A stretch of 5,776 nucleotides of DNA from Caldifarciminota bacterium (GCA_015490255.1 WFYF01000298.1:1-5776), one strand, 5' to 3'; shown: positions 1-5,165, counted from the stretch's first letter. Numbers and translations: made by a program. Notes: generated by a model not told the origin, from the sequence alone.

Positions 1-429
1 GATCTGGACCTCGGGATTGTATGTGAGAACAAGCTCCCACCAGGTCCAGATGGGGTCGTCACCCACTGTCTGGTTGTAGGTACCGGTAGCCTGCCACGGT
101 CCGCGAGCGACGCTTCCGTTGAAGTTCCCGGGGGTGAAGAAATAAGTGGCGTTTCCGGAAAGACTCTGGAAGAATGTGGCGCCGTTAGGGGCAGTCAGGG
201 TGAAAAGGATTTGATCAAGAAAAGCGCGGTCAAAAGCCACCACAAGTGAAGCTGACGTGATGGTAAAACTCCGGTTGGTCAGGTCCAGCACGGATGTAAG
301 GGTCTGTCCATCCCGGCGAAACCGCTGATCCACCTGCACCACCTGGACGAGTTTGCCGCCCCACAGGGGCGGAACCGCTCCTCCCATGAGCATCAGCACG
401 GGGAGGAGAACACTCCACACGCGTCTCAT
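1..429 (-). CDS. Secreted beta-rich protein, partial (C-terminus off the left edge); P-domain-like
   Basis: The frame is open from the ATG at 429 to base 1 without a stop, giving 143 visible residues. It starts one base after the pgsB stop, with AGGAGGTG inside the end of pgsB as a well-placed ribosome binding site. Residues 1-23 look like a Sec signal peptide: MRR, then a hydrophobic core VWSVLLPVLMLMGG, then small residues before GGK. The mature part is rich in alternating beta-type residues. It contains DQILFTLTAPNGAT, then NFNGSVARGPWQATGTYNQ, GDDPIWTWWELVLTY. This layout (hydrophobic strand, 'L-x-APNG', 'F-NG...G-W', 'GD...W-L') resembles the proprotein convertase P-domain or similar beta-sandwich modules of secreted proteins. 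The resemblance is by eye only. The coding call is firm; the fold is tentative and the function unknown. It is probably cotranscribed with pgsB. Confidence 0.75.
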   Translation of the reverse strand, partial: MRRVWSVLLPVLMLMGGAVPPLWGGKLVQVVQVDQRFRRDGQTLTSVLDLTNRSFTITSASLVVAFDRAFLDQILFTLTAPNGATFFQSLSGNATYFFTPGNFNGSVARGPWQATGTYNQTVGDDPIWTWWELVLTYNPEVQI

Positions 430-440
430 ATCACACCTCC
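427..440 (-). promoter_or_regulatory. SD/stop/start coupling element at the pgsB end
   Basis: Read on the minus strand, GGAGGTGTGATATG contains a strong Shine-Dalgarno sequence, the pgsB TGA stop and the ATG of the next gene, one base after the stop. The same 14 bases recur at the dprA-mazG junction. The arrangement implies reinitiation or coupled translation of the downstream gene. Confidence 0.7.
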
Positions 441-1609
441 TGTTTGAGATCCACCCGATGGGCGGAGAGAGACGCCACGATGGCCTCCCCCAGCCCCACG
501 TGGTTGCCCATCGCCACCACCAGGGAAGGCCCGTCCACCATGGTTTTCAGGGCATCCACCACCGCATCGCCTTCCGGATCCTCCAGCGCCACCACCTTTC
601 CCCGCACACCCTTGCGCTGGAGTTCCCGAACCACATATGCGGTGGGGGACCCCACCACCAGATACCCCTCGGCCATGAGTCTCTCCCCTAACAGTCGGGC
701 GAAGGCCTCGGTTCGCTGGGGCCGGTCCCGCCGCAGCACCAGCAGGGCCAGGAGGGGCAAACCCGGATGCCGCTTCCGGGCCATTTCGGTGATCTTCAGG
801 GTGGAGTCCGGATCGTTGGCGGCCATGGCGTCAAAGAACCACACCCGGTGCCCTCCCAGTTCCAGCACCCACTCCCGGAGCACGCCGGGATCCGGGGGGA
901 ACCGGATCATACCTTCCAGGGCCTTTTCCCGATCCACCCCGAAGTGCCGGGCCACGGCCAGGGCCAGGGCGACGTTCTCCGCGTGCTCAATGTAGGGAAA
1001 CCGGGCCATCTCCGCGTCGGTCACATCCACAGAAACCCGGTGGAGCACGGTCCCCCGCCGGCGGGCTTCCCGTGCCAGAACGTCAAAATAGCGCTCTTCG
1101 GTGGTGAAGGCCACACCGTTCCGGGGCAAGCTCAGGGCCAGATGCACCGCCACGTCATACACCGTCGGCCCCATCACATCCAGATGGTCTTCCCGGACGT
1201 TGGTGATCACCCCCACCGTGCTCCGGATGATCCGGTCCTCCAGCGTCTGGATATACTCGGGGGTGATGGCCATGCATTCGGCCACCAGCACGTCCGCCCC
1301 GAGCCGGGCCGCCTCCCGGACCACCTTAACCTGCTCCAGGATGTTGGGCCTGCCGGGCCGAAAGATGGGGATCTCCCGGAGATCCGGTGTGATGAATCGG
1401 GGCGCGGTCCCGGTGGTTTTCACCACCACCCGGAAGGGTCCCGCTCCCAGCGCCCCACCAATCAAACGGGTCACCGAAGACTTTCCCCGGCTTCCGTTGA
1501 CGTGGATCCGGTGGGGAATCCTGCGCAGACGGGCACGGTGGAGGGCATAGCGGGCGGTCTCCAGGCCCACGAATCCCAACGTCACACCACCCACCACTTC
1601 AAGAACCAT
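431..1609 (-). CDS. pgsB: Poly-gamma-glutamate synthase subunit PgsB/CapB (ATP-dependent amide ligase)
   Basis: This is the membrane-associated, Mur-ligase-like ATPase that activates glutamyl carboxylates for poly-gamma-glutamate synthesis, normally together with PgsC and PgsA. From the ATG at 1609 it has 392 residues, close to the 393 of Bacillus PgsB. A hydrophobic N-terminus (1-16) precedes the P-loop NGSRGKSS at 38-45. Further family blocks follow in order: KTTGTAPRF (64-72), AECMAITPEY (110-119), GVITNVREDHLDVMGPT (133-149), an ALALAVA helix (214-220), PPDPGVLR (238-245), AANDPDSTLKI (263-273) and RRDRPQRTEAFA (293-304). The frame stays open upstream to an ATG at 1732, but that extension (41 residues) has no family counterpart, no usable ribosome binding site, and overlaps the promoter. 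The 1609 start instead matches a predicted leaderless transcript. PgsC is not the next gene. Family confidence is high; the polymer made (glutamate or other) cannot be read from sequence. Confidence 0.92.
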   Translation of the reverse strand: MVLEVVGGVTLGFVGLETARYALHRARLRRIPHRIHVNGSRGKSSVTRLIGGALGAGPFRVVVKTTGTAPRFITPDLREIPIFRPGRPNILEQVKVVREAARLGADVLVAECMAITPEYIQTLEDRIIRSTVGVITNVREDHLDVMGPTVYDVAVHLALSLPRNGVAFTTEERYFDVLAREARRRGTVLHRVSVDVTDAEMARFPYIEHAENVALALAVARHFGVDREKALEGMIRFPPDPGVLREWVLELGGHRVWFFDAMAANDPDSTLKITEMARKRHPGLPLLALLVLRRDRPQRTEAFARLLGERLMAEGYLVVGSPTAYVVRELQRKGVRGKVVALEDPEGDAVVDALKTMVDGPSLVVAMGNHVGLGEAIVASLSAHRVDLKQEV

Positions 1610-1615
1610 GAAAAT

Positions 1616-1644
1616 AATATACGGCCCGGAAACCGGATGGTCAA
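1616..1644 (-). promoter_or_regulatory. Sigma70-type promoter of pgsB, predicted leaderless
   Basis: On the minus strand, TTGACC (1644-1639) and TATATT (1621-1616) are separated by exactly 17 bases; each matches the consensus at 5 of 6 positions. Counting seven bases beyond the -10 box puts +1 at 1609, the A of the pgsB ATG. The only purine-rich SD-like string (AAGGAGGG, about 1645-1652) lies upstream of the -35 box and would not be in the transcript. The hexamers are observed; promoter activity and leaderless initiation are inferred. Confidence 0.7.
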
Positions 1645-1669
1645 CCCTCCTTGGTTTGCCGCTTGTGTC

Positions 1670-1682
1670 TTTTAAATTAAAA
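1670..1682. repeat. AT-rich palindrome between the divergent promoters
   Basis: TTTTAA-A-TTAAAA is a perfect inverted repeat with a one-base centre, in an otherwise GC-rich window. It lies about 60-75 bases upstream of the pgsB start and upstream of the divergent operon promoter. It could be a regulator site, a distal UP-like element, or simply AT-rich promoter DNA. Confidence 0.35.
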
Positions 1683-1731
1683 ACAGTATGACGTTCTTTC
1701 ATCCTTTCCGGTCGGTCAGTTTTTGCTTTCA

Positions 1732-1739
1732 TTGCGCAA
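1732..1739. promoter_or_regulatory. TTGCGCAA palindrome just upstream of the operon -35
   Basis: This perfect 8-bp palindrome ends three bases before the TTGACA box, at about -46 to -39 relative to the predicted start. That is a usual position for an activator or repressor contact. No regulator family is recognised from it, and short palindromes can occur by chance. Confidence 0.25.
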
Positions 1740-1742
1740 ATA

Positions 1743-1771
1743 TTGACAGTTTGATCTCAGGGGCGTACACT
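1743..1771 (+). promoter_or_regulatory. Sigma70-type promoter of the rhodanese-SCO-heme operon
   Basis: TTGACA (1743-1748), a 17-base spacer and TACACT (1766-1771) form a good housekeeping-type promoter: a perfect -35, and 4 of 6 in the -10. The predicted transcription start is near 1778, leaving a leader of about 25 bases that carries GGGAGGTG (1791-1798) four bases before the ATG at 1803. No other convincing promoter is seen in the operon. Confidence 0.7.
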
Positions 1772-1802
1772 CTGGCAAAACCTGAACAACGGGAGGTGCA
1801 TC

Positions 1803-2216
1803 ATGAAGAACGCGATGGCGGTGGTGATGGCTCTGGGGCTGGCCCTGCCTCTGTGGGCCCAGGACCTTTCGCCTCAGGCGCTGAACGAACTCCTCCAGGC
1901 CCGTAAAGAGGGGAAGGCCCATTTCGTTCTGGTGGATGTGCGCACGCCGCAGGAATACCGGGCAGGATATATTGAAGGCACGGACCTGCTCCTGCCCCTT
2001 CAGATTCTGGAAGACCGGTATACGCTGCTCCTGGACTCCCTCAAGGTGGATCCCGAAAAGGACACGGTGATCGTGTATTGCCGGAGCGGGCGCCGGGCAG
2101 GGGTGGCAAAGAAGGTCCTTGAGGGGAAAGGGTTCAGGCACGTTTTCAACGGCGGGGGTATCCTGCAGTGGACGCGGGCCGGGTTCAAGCTCGCCGTGCC
2201 GGCCTCCTCTCCCTGA
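1803..2216 (+). CDS. Exported single-domain rhodanese (sulfurtransferase)
   Basis: The protein has 137 residues. The N-terminal signal peptide (MKNAMAVVMALGLALPLWA, probable cleavage after A19) directs it to the periplasm. The rest is one rhodanese domain with its hallmarks: VLVDVRTPQEYRAGYIEGT (42-60), then VIVYCRSGRRAG (89-100) with the active-site loop cysteine C93, and the closing NGGGILQWTRAG block (116-127). Rhodanese cysteines carry a persulfide and pass sulfane sulfur to thiols or cyanide. The loop C-R-S-G-R-R is intact, so the enzyme should be active. The start is fixed by GGGAGGTG four bases upstream. It is the first gene of the operon, and its last 49 bases are shared with the SCO gene. 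The natural acceptor is unknown; a downstream cysteine protein is a guess. Confidence 0.9.
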   Translation: MKNAMAVVMALGLALPLWAQDLSPQALNELLQARKEGKAHFVLVDVRTPQEYRAGYIEGTDLLLPLQILEDRYTLLLDSLKVDPEKDTVIVYCRSGRRAGVAKKVLEGKGFRHVFNGGGILQWTRAGFKLAVPASSP

Positions 2217-2800
2217 TCCTCTTTGCCTGCAGCCGGCCGGCGAGTGGGGTTTTCCAGCGGGCGGAAATCCAGCCGCCCGCGGTTCCGGTGGTGATCCACA
2301 CCAGGGATACCCTCACCTTCCCCGACGCTTTCCGGGGAAAGTGGGTCCTGGTGGGGTGGATCTACACCCACTGTCCGGACGTGTGCCCCCTCACGGCAAG
2401 CCGGTTCATGAACCTGCGGGACAGCCTCCGGGCGCGGGGGATTTCGGCACAGGAGGTGCGTCTCCTCCTGCTTTCCTTTGATCCGGAACGGGACAGTGTA
2501 TCCCGTCTGCGGGCGTATGCGGAGAGTTTCCGGGCCGACAGCATGCTCCTCTTCGGCCGGCTGGATCCCCTGCCCCTGCAGGAGCTTGCCCGTGCGCTGA
2601 ACTTCTCCTTCAAAAAACTTCACAGGAAAACGGCAGGACACGAGGGCCATCAGGGCTACGCCTTTGCTCACGATGTCAAGGTGTTTCTGGTGAACCCCGA
2701 GGGAAGGGTGGTGGGTGTGCATGAGGGGGATCTGCAGGAGCCTCTGCCGGTGCAAAGCACGTTGAAGGAAATTGTCAAACTTCAGGGAGGTTCGGGATGA
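2168..2800 (+). CDS. SCO1/SenC/PrrC family copper chaperone or thiol reductase, probable lipoprotein
   Basis: The protein has 210 residues from a GTG start. That is the only standard start between the upstream in-frame stop at 2120 and the signal sequence; its SD is weak (GGCGGGGG). The N-terminus RRAGLLSLILFAC has a lipobox-like LFAC, so C21 is probably lipidated. The thioredoxin-fold SCO core follows: KWVLVGWIYTHCPDVCP (58-74) with copper-binding C69 and C73, LLLSFDPERDS (101-110), and the conserved distal histidine H168 in AHDVKVFLVNPEGRVV. CxxxC plus His is the Cu-binding set of SCO proteins, which deliver copper to the CuA site of cytochrome oxidase or reduce its cysteines. Three more histidines lie at 152, 158 and 161 (HRKTAGHEGH), possibly extra metal ligands. 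No oxidase gene is in the window. Translation probably couples to the rhodanese through the 49-bp overlap. Confidence 0.9.
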   Translation: MDAGRVQARRAGLLSLILFACSRPASGVFQRAEIQPPAVPVVIHTRDTLTFPDAFRGKWVLVGWIYTHCPDVCPLTASRFMNLRDSLRARGISAQEVRLLLLSFDPERDSVSRLRAYAESFRADSMLLFGRLDPLPLQELARALNFSFKKLHRKTAGHEGHQGYAFAHDVKVFLVNPEGRVVGVHEGDLQEPLPVQSTLKEIVKLQGGSG

Positions 2801-3192
2801 GCAGCGTTCTGGCGATGGTGCTGTTTCTTGCCGTGGTGGCGGCGGGTGTGGTGTTCATTCAGCGTTTCAAGCACGTTCGGGCCCGGGCGATGGAGGGCAA
2901 ATCTCTGCCGCCAGCCTTCGCCCGGAGGCTTCCCCCGCGGGCCCTGCTCTTTCTCTATTCTCCCACCTGTGCGGTGTGCACGGCCCAGCGTCCTCTGCTC
3001 CGGCGGATCCGGGAACACATCCCTGTGGTGGAGGTGGACATCACCCGGCGGGCGCGGCTTGCACGGGAGCTGGGGGTGTTCGCCACACCGACCTATCTCT
3101 ATGTGGAAAGGGGACGCATTCGCCACGCCTGGGTGGGGGCCCAGTCGGAGAAGGCTTTTCTCCAGGTGGTGAAACAGCGGGAGGCGGCGTAA
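2797..3192 (+). CDS. Membrane-anchored thioredoxin-like protein (CxxC)
   Basis: The protein has 131 residues. Residues 4-20 form one hydrophobic N-terminal segment (an uncleaved anchor or signal) followed by a basic stretch. The rest is a compact thioredoxin fold: ALLFLYSPTCAVCTAQRPLL (49-68) with redox motif C58-A-V-C61, a VEVDITRRARLARELGV strand-helix, and FATPTYLYVERG with the expected cis-proline P98. It probably faces the periplasm and reduces or oxidises disulfides of exported partners; the preceding SCO protein and the following c-heme protein both need reduced cysteines. The start overlaps the SCO stop as ATGA and has AGGGAGG seven bases before it. The exact partner and the direction of electron flow are not evident. 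Confidence 0.85.
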   Translation: MSSVLAMVLFLAVVAAGVVFIQRFKHVRARAMEGKSLPPAFARRLPPRALLFLYSPTCAVCTAQRPLLRRIREHIPVVEVDITRRARLARELGVFATPTYLYVERGRIRHAWVGAQSEKAFLQVVKQREAA

Positions 3193-3737
3193 TGACAGTG
3201 CTCTGGCTGCTCATCGCCCTCTCTCCCCACGAGCAGGCCCGGCAGGCTGCTGATGAACTCCTTTCTGCGCTGAAAGCCACCCTGAAGGCCGAAATGGCGG
3301 CCCGGGGACCGGCAGGGGCCATCGCGGTCTGCCGGGATACGGCGCAGATCCTGCTCCAGCAGATTTCCCGCCAGCACGGGGGAATCTATATCCGGCGGGT
3401 GAGCCGGAAGTGGCGCAACCCGGCAGACATCCCCACCCCCGATGAGGACAGCCTGCTCGTGCTGCTGGAGGCCCGCTTCCGGGAGGGTGCCCTTCCCCGG
3501 GAGTGGGTGGACACCCTGGTGCTGAACGGAAAGCCCTTCCTTCGCTATGCCCGGCCCCTCGTGGTTGGGGGGCTCTGCCTTGCCTGCCATGGAGAGAAAC
3601 TTGCCCCGGAGGTGGACAGCGTTCTGCGCCTCCGCTATCCCCACGACCGTGCCCGCGGATACCGGGAAGGAGATTTCCGGGGCATCGTGGTGGTGAAACT
3701 GCCCCTTGAAGGGGCCCGAACAGGAGGTTCGCCATGA
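3192..3737 (+). CDS. Tll0287-like (DUF3365) c-type heme protein
   Basis: The protein has 181 residues. The start overlaps the previous stop as TAATG, with GGGAGG (3179-3184) as SD. The short hydrophobic N-terminus (VLWLLIAL) would serve as a signal or anchor. The body matches the DUF3365 pattern: AIAVCRDTA (43-51), IRRVSRKWRNPADIPTPDE (67-85), FLRYARPLVV then CLACHG (129-134) with heme motif C129-x-x-C132-H133, and RYPHDRARGYREGDFRGIVVVKLP (148-171). This PAS-like heme domain often occurs as the sensory part of chemoreceptors and kinases or as a free periplasmic protein. In the cyanobacterial protein Tll0287 the heme has an unusual His/Cys axial pair; C47 here is the only other cysteine and a good candidate ligand. 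There is no signalling domain, so it may sense or carry electrons alone. The frame extends upstream to 2772, but that part lies on the previous gene. Confidence 0.87.
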   Translation: MTVLWLLIALSPHEQARQAADELLSALKATLKAEMAARGPAGAIAVCRDTAQILLQQISRQHGGIYIRRVSRKWRNPADIPTPDEDSLLVLLEARFREGALPREWVDTLVLNGKPFLRYARPLVVGGLCLACHGEKLAPEVDSVLRLRYPHDRARGYREGDFRGIVVVKLPLEGARTGGSP

Positions 3738-3931
3738 CGAAGAACATGGGTGGCCTGGACCGTATCGTCCGCGCCCTCATCGGGATTGCCCTCATTGCCT
3801 GGGGATTTCTCGGCCTTGAGGGTGGTGGGCGCTGGGTTGCGGTGATCGTGGGCCTCGTGCCCCTTTTCACCGCTCTCATCGGATTCTGTCCCCTCTACAA
3901 ACCTTTCGGGATCAGCACCTATCGGGAGTAG
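3734..3931 (+). CDS. DUF2892 (YgaP-like) small membrane protein
   Basis: The protein has 65 residues. It opens with MTKNMGGLDRIVRALIG, the DUF2892 signature, and has two membrane segments (about 11-28 and 34-52) joined by a short GGGR loop, then FCPLYKPFGIS. In the E. coli YgaP type, this membrane unit is fused to a rhodanese domain; here the rhodanese is a separate gene at the head of the same operon. The only cysteine is C52 in FCPLY. The C-terminus GISTYRE has a tyrosine where many relatives carry a cysteine (NTC type). The start overlaps the previous stop as ATGA and has AGGAGG (3722-3727) six bases upstream. It probably sits in the inner membrane; its biochemical role is unestablished. 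Confidence 0.87.
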   Translation: MTKNMGGLDRIVRALIGIALIAWGFLGLEGGGRWVAVIVGLVPLFTALIGFCPLYKPFGISTYRE

Positions 3932-3940
3932 GGGAGGGCC

Positions 3941-4180
3941 ATGGACGAGACGCGGATCACGCCGGACATGACCATAGAGGAGGTGGTGGTGCGCTATCCG
4001 GACACCGTGTCGGTGTTCTTCCGGCACGGGATCCCCGCCATCTCCTGCGGTGCACCCATCTGGGGAACCATTCGGGAGAACGCCGAAAAATACGGCGTGA
4101 AGGATCTGGAAGCCCTCCTCCGGGACCTCAACGAGGTGGCCGGGAAGTCGGGGGGGACGCTGGATGTGAAGCTTGGATGA
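3941..4180 (+). CDS. DUF1858-domain protein with a single cysteine
   Basis: The protein has 79 residues, with no signal peptide or membrane segment, so it is probably cytoplasmic. The DUF1858 pattern covers most of it: ITPDMTIEEVVVRYPDTVSVFFRHGI (6-31), SCGAPIWGTIRENAEKYGV (35-53), then DLEALLRDLN. Members are small helical proteins linked to redox or sulfur proteins, and many have a CxxC at the turn after the 'HG' helix. Here only C36 remains, with A33 where the first cysteine would be, so it cannot form an internal disulfide and would act, if at all, by a single thiol or by binding a partner. GGGGAGGG (3931-3938) precedes the ATG, nine bases after the previous stop. The last eight residues (GTLDVKLG) look unstructured. 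Confidence 0.82.
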   Translation: MDETRITPDMTIEEVVVRYPDTVSVFFRHGIPAISCGAPIWGTIRENAEKYGVKDLEALLRDLNEVAGKSGGTLDVKLG

Positions 4181-4413
4181 GGTGGAGGATTCTCCGGGCC
4201 CTGCTGGCCCGGCTGGCCACCGATACGCTCATCGCCGAAATCCGGGAAGAGGAAGAACTGTTCGCCTTCGTTCTGGCCCTTCCCCTTCTGGGCCATCCCT
4301 TCGGTCCCCCCCTGTCGGTGGGCCTTGAGGTGCTGGAGGAGAAGGCTCTGGAAGGTCTGCTGGAACGGGAAGCCTTTTACGAATTTGCCGAAAGCCTTCA
4401 GTTTGACGTTTGA
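4177..4413 (+). CDS. Hypothetical 78-residue protein, last gene of the operon
   Basis: I do not recognise this protein. It begins at an ATGA overlap with the DUF1858 gene, with no strong SD of its own, so translation is probably coupled. The N-terminus is basic (MRWRILRALLARLA); an acidic stretch follows (EIREEEE), then a hydrophobic run LFAFVLALPLLGHPFGPPLSVG (28-49) interrupted by GHPFGPP, and an acidic helical C-terminus. The hydrophobic run is short and contains proline, so a membrane role is uncertain. It has no cysteine, unlike the six genes before it. The base and codon style matches its neighbours, and its position fits a real gene. The last 16 bases overlap the 3' end of mazG on the other strand. 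Confidence 0.65.
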   Translation: MRWRILRALLARLATDTLIAEIREEEELFAFVLALPLLGHPFGPPLSVGLEVLEEKALEGLLEREAFYEFAESLQFDV

Positions 4414-5165
4414 CGGTCCGGTGCGTCCTTGCTTCGCTGCCACCAGGCCTCCAGTTCGGAAAGGCTCATATCTTCCAGCCGTTCTCCCGCCTGCTCCACC
4501 AGGGTTTGCATCCTCTCAAACCGGGTGGCGAACTTGTCACAGGCTTTCTGGAGGACCTCTTCTGCGGTCCAGCCCCTGAGACGGGCCCACTGGGCAAGGG
4601 CGAACAGGAGATCGCCCAGCTCTTCCTTCTGTCTTTCTCCGGATGCCTGCTCCACCTCCTTCACTTCTTCCCTGACTTTTTCCCAGGCCTCTTCCGGACC
4701 CGGCCAGTCAAACCCCACCCGGGCTGCCCGTTCTCCCAGTTTCTGCGCCCGGAGCAGGGCAGGCAGCGTGCGGGGGATCTCCATCAGGCGCTTCTTCCCG
4801 CTCTGACGGCGCAGGCGTTCCCACTGCCGGAGCACCTCCTCTGCGGTGCGGGCCCGGGCTTCTCCGAACACGTGGGGGTGGAGGTGGATCATCTTCTGAA
4901 CCGTGGCCTCCATTACCCGTTCCGGATCCACCCCCCGTTCTTCCTGGGCGATGCGCAGGATCATGGTGACGGTGAGCAACACGTCTCCCAGCTCTTCTTC
5001 CAGCGCCCGGTCGTCGCTCTCCACCGCATCCAGAAGCTCATACACCTCTTCCAGGAGTTCCTTCTTCATGCTCCGCAGCGTCTGCGCCCGGTCCCAGGGA
5101 CATCCGTCCGGGGCCCGCAAACGCACCACCAGGTCCCAGAGTTTTCCGAAAGCCTTTCCCGCCAT
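4398..5165 (-). CDS. mazG: MazG nucleoside triphosphate pyrophosphohydrolase
   Basis: The protein has 255 residues, the length of full two-domain MazG. It hydrolyses (d)NTPs to the monophosphate and pyrophosphate and cleans the nucleotide pool, including damaged or non-canonical nucleotides. The N-terminal domain opens with LWDLVVRLRAPDGCPWDRAQT (9-29) and has the metal-binding set ELLEEVYELLDAV (36-48) plus EEELGDVLL (56-64). The conserved HPHVFGE follows at 96-102. The C-terminal domain repeats the plan: FDWPGPEEAWEKVREEVKEVE (152-172) and EELGDLLFALAQWAR (181-195). All acidic ligands appear intact. The start has GGGAGGTG upstream within the end of dprA, separated from the dprA stop by one base. 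It is convergent with the redox operon and has no evident functional tie to it. Confidence 0.95.
   Translation of the reverse strand: MAGKAFGKLWDLVVRLRAPDGCPWDRAQTLRSMKKELLEEVYELLDAVESDDRALEEELGDVLLTVTMILRIAQEERGVDPERVMEATVQKMIHLHPHVFGEARARTAEEVLRQWERLRRQSGKKRLMEIPRTLPALLRAQKLGERAARVGFDWPGPEEAWEKVREEVKEVEQASGERQKEELGDLLFALAQWARLRGWTAEEVLQKACDKFATRFERMQTLVEQAGERLEDMSLSELEAWWQRSKDAPDRQTSN

Noticed and set aside
767..1675. Long plus-strand frame (302 codons) opposite pgsB
   Set aside because: It lies antisense to a full-length, motif-complete pgsB. Its translation is rich in His, Pro and Gly, as expected of a GC-rich shadow frame, and it has no family motif.
1610..1732. N-terminal extension of pgsB from the ATG at 1732 (or the ATG at 1702)
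   Set aside because: No SD at a useful distance, no match to PgsB N-termini, and the promoter boxes would lie inside the coding region. The 1609 start gives the family's length.
1743..1760. CRP/FNR-type site suggested by TTGAT and TTGACA
   Set aside because: Only the TTGAT half is present; no ATCAA half follows at the right spacing. The TTGACA is better explained as the -35 box.
2000..2755. Minus-strand frame of 251 codons opposite rhodanese and SCO
   Set aside because: Both plus-strand genes have intact catalytic motifs and good context; the antisense frame has neither.
2772..3191. Upstream extension of the DUF3365 frame
   Set aside because: It overlaps the whole thioredoxin-like gene, reads as Gly/Pro/Ala-rich shadow sequence, and the TAATG start at 3192 has an SD and a fitting N-terminus.
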